This document shows, one piece after another, positions 33,567-40,475 of a stretch of 64,000 bases of DNA (its first letter is position 1; the number at the start of each line of letters is the position of its first letter). Location: positions 1,302,001 through 1,366,000 of the forward strand of contig CAVUMR010000001.1 of the NCBI GenBank assembly GCA_963742715.1. The letters run 5' to 3'. The notes beneath the pieces were generated by a model, which searched no databases, had not been told where the DNA came from, and saw only the letters and a list, made by a program, of their open reading frames with translations. Origin of the DNA: CAVUMR01 sp963742715 (lineage in GTDB: Bacteria > Actinomycetota > Actinomycetes > Mycobacteriales > Micromonosporaceae). A program made the translations under genes and the position numbers.

Positions 33567-34844
33567 ATGAACTCTGGACACTCTTGGCGCGGCATCGACC
33601 CGACCCAGTTCAGCGACGGCGTCCTCTACCTGCCCGACATGGTGGAAATCCAGCCGAGGAAACCCGACTGGGGGCTGCACAACATGGCCCACGTACTCGC
33701 CAGGATCACAAAGAACCGTCCGCACGGTAGAGACGAGGCCGACGGCAAGCTCCTTTGCCTGCGGTGTATGACGAATCATGTACGTTCCGGCAAGGAACTC
33801 GTGCCGATCTGGATGCATTTCAAGCAGCGCAACGGGCTACGCCTGTTTTGTCATGCCGAAGGCGGTCACGTGCACGCGGAGCACATGCCGGAGAGTGATA
33901 AACACAAGGCTCTAGCCGAGCGCGAGATGCGGACCTGCGAACGGGTCGGCGCAACCGTCGAAGCCGAAGTGTGCACTGCGCGGGGGCGCCGTCGCGCCGA
34001 CTTCATCGCCGTGGGGTCGACCGTGACCCTTGCCGGCGAGATACAGCTCACGCGCATATCGCGGCAGAGCGTCGGTCAGCGCCAGCGTGACCTTGCCCGG
34101 GCTGGCAATCGGGCGCTCTGGACGACTGACAGCATCCGTCCGGAGTTCCTCGATGGGGTGCCGCGGCTGGTAATTCCTGCGCTGACTGGATGGCAGCAAG
34201 CTTTGCGTGCTCCGGAGCTCAGGATTGTGGCGGGATGGTGGCAGATGGAGTACCAACGTTGCGGGTGGGCTGACGTGTGGACCGGTACCCAGCGGTGCCC
34301 ACGCAGTGGATCGCCGGTCCCTTGTGGCCGGCTTCACGCTTATCCCACCCGGGAGAGGCTTACCAGGGTAGGCGGGTCCCCGGACCTCGACTTCGTCGTT
34401 GGCGGGATCGTCATGGGTGAGTGGTTGCCCTACCAACGCAAGGTCCGGAACGGTCGGCCGTTTGAGTGGATCCCAACCGAGGACTACGCGCGCGTCATCG
34501 AGGATCGTGGCGGCGGGAGCCCAGAGCTAGCCGAGCGCAACGCGAGTACCAGTCGCTACGCGATCGTGGCCGCTGCACGGACGTGCGAGACGGGCGATCG
34601 GAGCTTCGACACAGCGATGATTCCGGGCTCAACTGCGGCGTCGCAGATGCCGCCAGCAGCAGCCCGAGACCTCGCTGGTGTGCCACCCGACGCGGGTGAT
34701 GTATTCAAGCGGGATGGCTGGGCCGACCATCCGCGCTGGGCCGGCGCGCCGCGCTGCACCATCTGTAGACAGCCGATGTTCGTCGACGAGTCAATCAGCA
34801 CCGGGATGTGCGCGCGGCATCGGTACAACCGCGCCCACTCATAG
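33567..34844 (+). CDS. CoiA-like PD-(D/E)XK nuclease-domain protein
   Basis: A 425-residue protein. A first zinc-like cluster is at C64-x2-C67 and C95-x5-H101. It leads into a CoiA-type core: KHKALAEREMRTCERVGATV, RRRADFIAV (D145) and LAGEIQLTRIS (E158-x-Q160), then RQRDLARAGNRALWTTD. The D...ExQ pattern is the usual active site of CoiA-like restriction-endonuclease folds. A C-terminal zinc motif (CTICRQP ... MCARHR) ends it. CoiA in Gram-positives works in DNA uptake; element-borne copies may act in transfer or defence. Which applies here is unknown. No homing or toxin partner is clear. Confidence 0.72.
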   Translation: MNSGHSWRGIDPTQFSDGVLYLPDMVEIQPRKPDWGLHNMAHVLARITKNRPHGRDEADGKLLCLRCMTNHVRSGKELVPIWMHFKQRNGLRLFCHAEGGHVHAEHMPESDKHKALAEREMRTCERVGATVEAEVCTARGRRRADFIAVGSTVTLAGEIQLTRISRQSVGQRQRDLARAGNRALWTTDSIRPEFLDGVPRLVIPALTGWQQALRAPELRIVAGWWQMEYQRCGWADVWTGTQRCPRSGSPVPCGRLHAYPTRERLTRVGGSPDLDFVVGGIVMGEWLPYQRKVRNGRPFEWIPTEDYARVIEDRGGGSPELAERNASTSRYAIVAAARTCETGDRSFDTAMIPGSTAASQMPPAAARDLAGVPPDAGDVFKRDGWADHPRWAGAPRCTICRQPMFVDESISTGMCARHRYNRAHS

Positions 34845-35079
34845 AGCACGCAGCGTAGGGGCACCTTTGCAGCGTTCCTGGAACGGTTGTGCTGTGGAAC
34901 AGCCCGCGTTCCGGAACGGTTCGCAGCCGACCAAGCCATGAACGATCGCGGAAACCCGACGCGGCCCGATCGCGTACCCTGATGTCCCACGATTGGATCA
35001 GGAGTCCGATATATGACTGCGGGCGCTTCAGGGGCGGCACATCCTTGTGCTACTCGCAGTCATATGGTTGGAGCCAACC

Positions 35080-36774
35080 GTGTCACGTGCGCCTGCCACA
35101 ACCACCCAGACCACTCTGTATCGGCTTCGCTCGGACAAAAGCCTAGGCCTTGAGCGTTACGTACAGGATAAGTACTTCGACCGAGGATTCGATAGGACGG
35201 AAGTAAGGGTAGGGGACCAGAAAGGGCTTTTCATATATGGGGCGATCGCCAAAGAACGGGCTGACTGGGTAGATCAGGCGCACAGTCTCACTGGCGTGGC
35301 ACCTTCGGTCGGGAACATGACCTCCGCGGGAGTCCTCCTGCTGCCGTACGGCAAGTACGTCTACGCATTGACGTGGGGAATGGGCTTTCTCGTGCTCGCA
35401 CCCAACCTCATCGACACCGGCTTTGGTCTTCGCTTCGCAATTCGGAGAGCGAACCCGCGGCGTGTTAGGTCAGTTACTACGAACGCCATTGATGTCCTGC
35501 CCAGAACTGCTAAGACATCGGTCCTTGGAGGGGCCGCGCTCAGCGCATTCAGGATTGAAGAACTAGGCGACCTTCTCGGACGGATGGTCGTAAGCGTCGA
35601 CAGCTCTGGACTATCGTGTGCGGTCGCCGGCGACAGGCCCTGGATTACAATTAGGGGTGCCGACGCCCTTAACGTTCCACTGGGGAAAGAGCCGGCCGCA
35701 CTTATGGCCGACATCCGCGCCATCCATGATGTGGTGGAGTCGAGCTCCGTGGTCCAGGGACTCGAGCACCTCGAAGGGACGCGGCCCCTTCGATCTGATG
35801 ACCCTGTGGTCCAAGACCTCAACAACACACTGGCTAGTCAAATAGCAAGTGCTGAGTCAACGCGGATTGCGTTGTCATGGCCTTCCGAGTGGGATGACGA
35901 ACGCGGCGAGGCAAGCCGGTACGTTCTCTCGGGGTTCGGGCGAGGCCAGAATGGCGTGGTGGAAGAACTGGATGTCGATGACGTGCTCTCTTCCGTCCGT
36001 AACTTGCCTGAGGATCGGCGCCTCGATGCAATGAAGCGCGCCAAGGTCCAGGCCGTCAATAATGATGGCGATGCCGTAAGTAGGGCAATATCGGTAAACA
36101 AATGGCTCACCTTCGAATGCGATTTGAACAGCCGACGCTACGTATACAGTCGAGGCCAGTGGTATAACGTAAGCGGGGCCTACCTAGAGCTCCTAAAGGA
36201 GCGTCTAGAACGGGTATTTAGCCAAAGGTGGACCACAGAGTTACCAGCATGGCCAACGTGTGTCAAAGTAAGGAGAGAGACGGGCGAGTCGTATCTTGGC
36301 CCAGTGTCCGAGCGTCGATACAATCAACTAGTGGCCGCCGCCGATGGAGATATAACCTGCCTTGACAGAAAGTTGCTCTATACCGAGCAGCATCCCGGAG
36401 GAATTGAGTCGTGCGATCTCCTTGGAGCCGACTGCGAGTTGGTCCACGTGAAACGTTTGGATGACTCGGTTTCGGCTAGCCATTTGTTCAATCAAGCCTT
36501 AGTGTCCGCCGAAGCGCTATGCCGTCAGGTTGACGCCCTGGCTCGGCTTAAGGAGCGGGTAGCCAAACAGAGTGACGGTGGACGAACCTTGCCGGACCGG
36601 TTCCGGCCCTCAAACGTCGTGTTCGCCTTTGCGGGAAGGCCAGCGACACTTGATGCACTGTTCACTTTTTCGCAGGTGACGTTACACCGGTGTGTTCAGC
36701 GACTAAGCGATTTCGGTATCAACGTCCTCGTGACCGAGATTGCGGATGGTGCTGATGTAGTCGAGCCTCAATGA
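35080..36774 (+). CDS. TIGR04141/DUF6119-like sporadic protein, lower GC
   Basis: A 564-residue protein. GTG 35080 has GGAG six bases upstream and is preferred over GTG 35047. The N-terminus TTLYRLRSDKSLGLERYV and the C-terminal block IESCDLLG, ELVHVKR, ASHLFNQALVSAEAL recall the TIGR04141 sporadically distributed family from memory. The C-terminal D..x..HVK spacing hints at a restriction-endonuclease fold, without proof. Codon use is clearly more AT-rich than neighbours, with two rare TTA Leu codons (36241, 36499), ATA and AGA. This suggests recent acquisition and, if bldA-like control exists, late translation. Probable defence or interference cargo. Confidence 0.72.
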   Translation: MSRAPATTTQTTLYRLRSDKSLGLERYVQDKYFDRGFDRTEVRVGDQKGLFIYGAIAKERADWVDQAHSLTGVAPSVGNMTSAGVLLLPYGKYVYALTWGMGFLVLAPNLIDTGFGLRFAIRRANPRRVRSVTTNAIDVLPRTAKTSVLGGAALSAFRIEELGDLLGRMVVSVDSSGLSCAVAGDRPWITIRGADALNVPLGKEPAALMADIRAIHDVVESSSVVQGLEHLEGTRPLRSDDPVVQDLNNTLASQIASAESTRIALSWPSEWDDERGEASRYVLSGFGRGQNGVVEELDVDDVLSSVRNLPEDRRLDAMKRAKVQAVNNDGDAVSRAISVNKWLTFECDLNSRRYVYSRGQWYNVSGAYLELLKERLERVFSQRWTTELPAWPTCVKVRRETGESYLGPVSERRYNQLVAAADGDITCLDRKLLYTEQHPGGIESCDLLGADCELVHVKRLDDSVSASHLFNQALVSAEALCRQVDALARLKERVAKQSDGGRTLPDRFRPSNVVFAFAGRPATLDALFTFSQVTLHRCVQRLSDFGINVLVTEIADGADVVEPQ

Positions 36775-36813
36775 GCAAGTTGACGTTGAAGTCTGTTCTG
36801 GAGCGTTGAGGCG

Positions 36814-36836
36814 CAATGGCGTGCTGCGCGCCATTG
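36814..36836. terminator. Hairpin between convergent cargo gene and Nudix gene
   Basis: CAATGGCG (36814-36821) pairs with CGCCATTG (36829-36836). A third partial copy, GCGCCATTG, lies just downstream. It sits between convergent stops. Confidence 0.5.
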
Positions 36837-36883
36837 GCGCGCCATTGAGTGGTACGGGAACTGTTGCCAGTACGGCGGCCAGG

Positions 36884-37369
36884 TCATGGAGCCGGAAGTC
36901 GGCAATCTGTGTGGACCGAAGCGTCGCCCAATCTGTTCGAGCCCGCTTCAAGGAGACGCGTCCCGTCGTGCTCTCGGATCGCAGGGCCCTCCGGAGTGAG
37001 GGCATCGAGGAGACGCACGGAGTACGCCTCGGTCATGCGGTCGGTCACCATCTCGGGCGTCCACCACTCGACGTTGATTGATTCAGAACTCCGGGTCGGG
37101 ATCCCGGCGAGGACATGGGCGCGGAAGACGAGTGCAACGACACCGAGCTTCATGTTCTTGTACACGCCGGTGAGGCGTTCGGGCTCGATGTCGTAGCCGG
37201 TTTCCTCGCGTACCTCGCGCTTGACGCCGTCGAGGATCGGTTCGTCGACCTCAAGGACGCCGCCGGGGAGTTCCCACTTGCCGTTGTCACGGCGCTGGAT
37301 GACCAGGAACCGGCTGGCGTCGTCGATGACGGCGGCGGCGACGCTGACCGAGTGGCGTGCGGTGCTCAC
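36884..37369 (-). CDS. Nudix hydrolase, Pif-like
   Basis: A 161-residue protein starting at GTG 37369, which overlaps the PP2C stop (GTGA). The Nudix box runs from G37 to Y59 with E43, R51-E52 and E55-E56-x-G58, all catalytic positions kept (VKREVREETGYDI). It cleaves a nucleoside diphosphate-linked compound. In pSAM2 the Nudix protein Pif gives transfer immunity between element-bearing cells. The same location beside a GntR gene suggests this role. It is last in the coupled GntR-PP2C-Nudix operon. Confidence 0.88.
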   Translation of the reverse strand: MSTARHSVSVAAAVIDDASRFLVIQRRDNGKWELPGGVLEVDEPILDGVKREVREETGYDIEPERLTGVYKNMKLGVVALVFRAHVLAGIPTRSSESINVEWWTPEMVTDRMTEAYSVRLLDALTPEGPAIREHDGTRLLEAGSNRLGDASVHTDCRLPAP

Positions 37370-38220
37370 GGTTGCTCCGGTGTGGGGAAGGTGCACAGGA
37401 CGGCGGTTGCGTCGTCGTGCTTCTTATACCGGGGTCGGACCGCGCCGCCTTCGTCGGCCAGCTCGGCCGCGCGCACGAGCCGAATCAGTTCACCCGGGCC
37501 GCGATCGGTGAGCACGTCGAGCAGCCCGGGCCAGTCCATGAGGGAGAAGGTGTCGACCGCGCGGGAAGCGCCGTCGGTGAGCAACGCCGCGCGTTGTAGC
37601 CGGCCGGGGCCGGACAGCGGCACCGCACCCGTCAGCGCCTGGTGGGCTGCGGCCGGGTCGCCAGCGGCGACCCAGTAGCCGCCGGTTCGGTTGCGGTACG
37701 ACCGTTGCGACTCGGACAGCCGCCGTACCGCGGCCGCGTGGGTCGGTGTGCCGACCGCGGCCGCGCCGGAGAGCACCTCGGCGCGACGGTCGGCGTTGGA
37801 CCGCTGGATACGCAGATCGGTGATGACCTCGACCTGGCCGTCGCGCTCGAGCACGAGCGGGCTGTCTCCCAGCACGAGGTAGTCCGCGCGGTCCTCCGCG
37901 GCGCGCAGGATGCACACCGTGGTGGCCGGGGAGCCAGGATGCTCCAGGTCGCAGCTGCCGCCGTGCTCGCCTCGCACCGCCTCGATAGCTTCGGCCAGCA
38001 ACTCCGGCAGCGCCGTGCCACCGCGCCGGGTGTGCGCGTCGACGAGCTGGGCGGCGAGCCGCTGCACGAGCCACGGCGTGCCGTGTACGCACCCGTGGTC
38101 GAGCCCTTCGGGCGTGGTCACCCCGTCGAGCACGCACACGAAGTCGGGCGCGGCCACCACGTGGTCCTCGTTCACCACGCCGGGGGCCGGTACGCAGGCC
38201 AGCGACACCTGCATGGTCAC
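37366..38220 (-). CDS. PP2C-type protein phosphatase
   Basis: A 284-residue protein from GTG 38220, overlapping the GntR stop; ATG 38214 is an alternative. Metal-binding patterns of PPM/PP2C phosphatases are seen: VVNEDHVVAAPDFV, VCVLDGVTTPEG, LLTDGASRAVD and HDDATAVLC. It should remove phosphate from Ser/Thr in the cytoplasm. No kinase gene is in the element, so a host kinase target is likely. Its position between the regulator and Nudix genes suggests a role in sensing or maintaining the element state. Confidence 0.82.
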   Translation of the reverse strand: MTMQVSLACVPAPGVVNEDHVVAAPDFVCVLDGVTTPEGLDHGCVHGTPWLVQRLAAQLVDAHTRRGGTALPELLAEAIEAVRGEHGGSCDLEHPGSPATTVCILRAAEDRADYLVLGDSPLVLERDGQVEVITDLRIQRSNADRRAEVLSGAAAVGTPTHAAAVRRLSESQRSYRNRTGGYWVAAGDPAAAHQALTGAVPLSGPGRLQRAALLTDGASRAVDTFSLMDWPGLLDVLTDRGPGELIRLVRAAELADEGGAVRPRYKKHDDATAVLCTFPTPEQP

Positions 38221-38999
38221 AGCTGCACCGGCTCTACCGGCTCGTCCGACCAGTCGTACCGCAACGTCCACAGGTGTCCTGCCATCACATGCAGCGCCAC
38301 CTCGACCGGGCGACCGCCCGCGGTCCACGCGACGTGAACTACGTCGAAGACGGGCCGAGCGTCACCGTCCAGGTCGAGTAGCCGAGCCTCCTCGTCGGTG
38401 GCCGCCCGCACGGTGACGTCTTCGGTGAAGCGCACCGGAGCGTGGCCCAGTTGGGCCAGCTGCGCGTACGAGCCACCGCCACCGATGACCGGCTGCTGGA
38501 GCTCCGGGCAGCTCTCTGCGATGGACCACGGGATGTACGAGTCGGCGAGCTGGGTCGGTACGTCGTTCACGAACAGCCGACGCCGGCGCACAAGGGTCTG
38601 CTGCCCCTTGCCCAGCCCGAGGATCTTGGCCACCGACTCTGGAGGTTCGACCTTGCCGATCTCTGTGTAGTCCGTACGCGGCTCCAGGTTCAGCGCCCGG
38701 GCCTCGACGTCCGCCGCACCCGTGCCCTGGCGGCGTGAGCTGTACCGCTGGCGCGCGTCGCGCAGGATGCGGGGCAGCTCGCGTACATACGTGCCGGCAC
38801 CACGCCGCACCTTGACCAGCCCGTCCATGCGAAGCATCCCGACCGCTCGGTTGACGGTCGGACGGGTTACGCCGAACTCGGCAGCAAGGTCACTTTCGCT
38901 CGGTAGGGCCGAGCCCGGTAGATAGCTGCCGTCTTCGATTCGGGCGCGCAGCATCTCCGCGATCTGGCTGTAGCGCGCCTTTGGGGGCTCCAGAGGCAT
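38217..38999 (-). CDS. GntR/HutC-family repressor, KorSA-like
   Basis: A 260-residue regulator. The winged helix at about 8-72 (YSQIAEMLRARIEDGSYLPG, SESDLAAEFGVTRPTVNRAV) is joined to a UTRA ligand domain (about 95-250). KorSA of pSAM2 is the GntR protein that represses transfer and replication functions. Three near-identical palindromes in the region upstream of its start (39015, 39083, 39133) are its likely operators, so it should repress itself and the rightward transfer operon. It heads the leftward coupled operon with PP2C and Nudix. Confidence 0.9.
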   Translation of the reverse strand: MPLEPPKARYSQIAEMLRARIEDGSYLPGSALPSESDLAAEFGVTRPTVNRAVGMLRMDGLVKVRRGAGTYVRELPRILRDARQRYSSRRQGTGAADVEARALNLEPRTDYTEIGKVEPPESVAKILGLGKGQQTLVRRRRLFVNDVPTQLADSYIPWSIAESCPELQQPVIGGGGSYAQLAQLGHAPVRFTEDVTVRAATDEEARLLDLDGDARPVFDVVHVAWTAGGRPVEVALHVMAGHLWTLRYDWSDEPVEPVQL

Positions 39000-39014
39000 C
39001 CCGGCTCCAGTCCG

Positions 39015-39026
39015 TAAGACGTCTGA
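39015..39026. promoter_or_regulatory. GntR operator 1
   Basis: TAAGACGTCTGA, one mismatch from a full palindrome. It lies just downstream of the proposed leftward -10, so it fits autoregulation of the GntR gene. Confidence 0.7.
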
Positions 39027-39082
39027 CCGCGTCAGCGTACGCCGTCATCCGGGATCGTCCGAGATCACTCCAACGGGTGACG

Positions 39083-39094
39083 TAAGACGTCTTG
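39083..39094. promoter_or_regulatory. GntR operator 2
   Basis: TAAGACGTCTTG with the perfect 10-bp palindrome AAGACGTCTT. Its right end overlaps the -35 box (39092) of the rightward promoter. Confidence 0.75.
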
Positions 39095-39120
39095 TCGCTA
39101 GTCCGATGCGCGACTATGGT
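39092..39120 (+). promoter_or_regulatory. Rightward promoter of the transfer operon
   Basis: TTGTCG (39092-39097) and TATGGT (39115-39120) are separated by exactly 17 bases, a sigma-70-like layout. Operators 2 and 3 overlap or closely flank it, so repression by the GntR protein is expected. Confidence 0.65.
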
Positions 39121-39132
39121 CCCTGTCATAGG

Positions 39133-39144
39133 CAAGACGTCTTA
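39133..39144. promoter_or_regulatory. GntR operator 3
   Basis: CAAGACGTCTTA, containing the perfect palindrome AAGACGTCTT, 12 bases after the -10 box and thus near the expected transcription start. Confidence 0.75.
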
Positions 39145-39366
39145 CGTCTAATCACTCACCGGCGCAAGTTGGCGGTAGAGGTCGTTCGTTGACATCACCC
39201 ATATGGAGAGCGTCGCGTTACCACGGTTCGACGACCGTCCTATGCGGATCGTGTGACAACGCCGGGGAAGAGGCCACCGGGACGGGTGGCGTGCCCAGAG
39301 CCGCTATCGGCAGGAACCCGCGACGCCGCGCAGCAGAGCTGCGTAACTGACTGAAACCCAAGAGAT

Positions 39367-39404
39367 GCGGGCCAGGCCGGGCTGTTCGTACCGGCCTGGC
39401 CCGC
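39367..39404 (+). terminator. Leader hairpin 1 (possible attenuator)
   Basis: Perfect 14-bp arms, 39367-39380 and 39391-39404, with a 10-base loop. A T-containing stretch follows (GTGCTTCTACATCGTCTTCT). It lies in the leader before the WhiB-like gene, not after any gene. Confidence 0.65.
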
Positions 39405-39490
39405 GTGCTTCTACATCGTCTTCTGGTCGGTGTCCGTGCTTGCCGAACGAATCCGTTCGGCCGGGTGTGGTGGCCGTCCAGAAACGGCGT

Positions 39491-39525
39491 GGCCCCGGTG
39501 GGAGATAGCAGCTCCCGCCGGGGCC
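39491..39525 (+). terminator. Leader hairpin 2 (possible attenuator)
   Basis: Arms 39491-39504 and 39512-39525 pair over 14 positions with one mismatch, loop ATAGCAG, followed by TCTTG. It ends 29 bases before the WhiB-like start, just ahead of AAGGAG. Confidence 0.65.
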
Positions 39526-39553
39526 TCTTGCATCAAGTGGAAGGAGTCCAGTG

Positions 39554-39964
39554 ATGCCAAGCGCAAGGGTAGTGGCGCCGCCGGCAGCGGGCCGGATCGC
39601 CGGGCCGGAAGTACCCCATCGAGTGGCTGTGCGGCCGAACGACGGATCGCGGCAGGGTCCGTTGGCCGCCGCGACGGTGCCGCCGTGCCAGCGTCCGGAC
39701 GCGGATCCGGAGGCGTGGTTTCCCCTGGTGAAGACCGGGCCGATAACACCGAACGTGGCCCGCGCTGAACAGCTGCATGCCCGGGTGTTGTGCGCCGGTT
39801 GCCCGCGTACGGCGGCGTGCCTCGAGGAAGCGATGACGTCGTCCGTTGGCCGGTACGGCATCTGGGGCGGCACGAGCGAACGCGAGCGTGCCCGCATGCG
39901 TGACCGTGCCGCGCGGGCTCGCCGGCGCGTCGCCGTGACGGCGTCAGATGAGGCGGTGGCGTGA
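39554..39964 (+). CDS. WhiB-like iron-sulfur regulator
   Basis: A 136-residue protein from ATG 39554 (AAGGAG seven bases upstream). The four cluster Cys are C45, C80-x2-C83 and C89 (VLCAGCPRTAACLEEA). The signature turn GIWGG at 102-106 and a basic tail (SERERARMRDRAARARRR) follow. Wbl proteins bind [4Fe-4S] and sigma-A to tune transcription. As the first gene of the transfer operon it could be the activator that replaces Pra of pSAM2. Its stop overlaps the next start (TGATG). Confidence 0.9.
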   Translation: MPSARVVAPPAAGRIAGPEVPHRVAVRPNDGSRQGPLAAATVPPCQRPDADPEAWFPLVKTGPITPNVARAEQLHARVLCAGCPRTAACLEEAMTSSVGRYGIWGGTSERERARMRDRAARARRRVAVTASDEAVA

Positions 39965-40125
39965 TGGCTGAGTACCTGGTCCGAGCCGAGTTCGGTCGAC
40001 CACTGGGCGCATGGCGGTTGCCCGCACGCCACGCCGGCAACCTGGTCGCGGAGCTGCGTCGCAAGCATCCCGACTGGCTGGTGACCTGCGTACCGGCCCG
40101 CCCGCGCGGGGAAGTGGCGGGATGA
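39964..40125 (+). CDS. Small protein of unknown function (53 aa)
   Basis: Too short for most gene callers. ATG 39964 overlaps the WhiB-like stop by one base, and its TGA overlaps the ATG of the next gene. The protein begins MAEYLVRAEFGRPLGAWRLP and includes a helical VAELRRKHPDW. Tight coupling at both ends argues that it is real. Function unknown. Confidence 0.65.
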   Translation: MAEYLVRAEFGRPLGAWRLPARHAGNLVAELRRKHPDWLVTCVPARPRGEVAG

Positions 40126-40475
40126 CCACCGCCACGACCCGCCAGGTGCTGTCGGAGGAGGCAGCCCGGTCGTACCTGGCCGAGGGCATGCCGCAGCTGT
40201 GCGGTGTGCCGTGCGACTGGTGGGGCGAAGACGACGAGATCGCCGTGTTCACCAACGACCCGAACCGAGCGGTGCTGGCCGCCGACGCGCTGTGCCGCCG
40301 AGACCTCGGCGACGGGTACCTGACCGCGTTCGGCGGCATCGAGGTATCCGGCCCCGGGCCTGTGGTCCTGATCGAGGACCCCGCGGTCGAGCAAGTGCTG
40401 TTCGCGCCGGCTGGGCCGGGCCAGTACCGGCTGCCGGTGTGCGTGGTGTCGCCAACGAGAGGGGAGGTGACGTGA
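40122..40475 (+). CDS. Element-encoded protein of unknown function (117 aa)
   Basis: Starts at ATG 40122 inside the preceding stop (ATGA) and overlaps the next start (TGATG). The protein is acidic and soluble, with a few Cys (QLCGVPCDWW, DALCRRD) and a central AVFTNDPNRAVLAADALC. It was not recognised. Context: third gene of the GntR-controlled operon. Confidence 0.7.
   Translation: MTTATTRQVLSEEAARSYLAEGMPQLCGVPCDWWGEDDEIAVFTNDPNRAVLAADALCRRDLGDGYLTAFGGIEVSGPGPVVLIEDPAVEQVLFAPAGPGQYRLPVCVVSPTRGEVT

Larger units (their letters stand above)
39000..39553. promoter_or_regulatory. Control region between repressor and transfer operon
   Basis: These 554 bases contain three GntR-type operators, a rightward promoter, a possible leftward promoter (TCGGAC 17 bases from TACGCT, reading minus; -10 at 39034-39039), and a leader of about 430 bases with two terminator-like hairpins before the WhiB-like gene. 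No good leader-peptide gene is identified. Confidence 0.7.
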
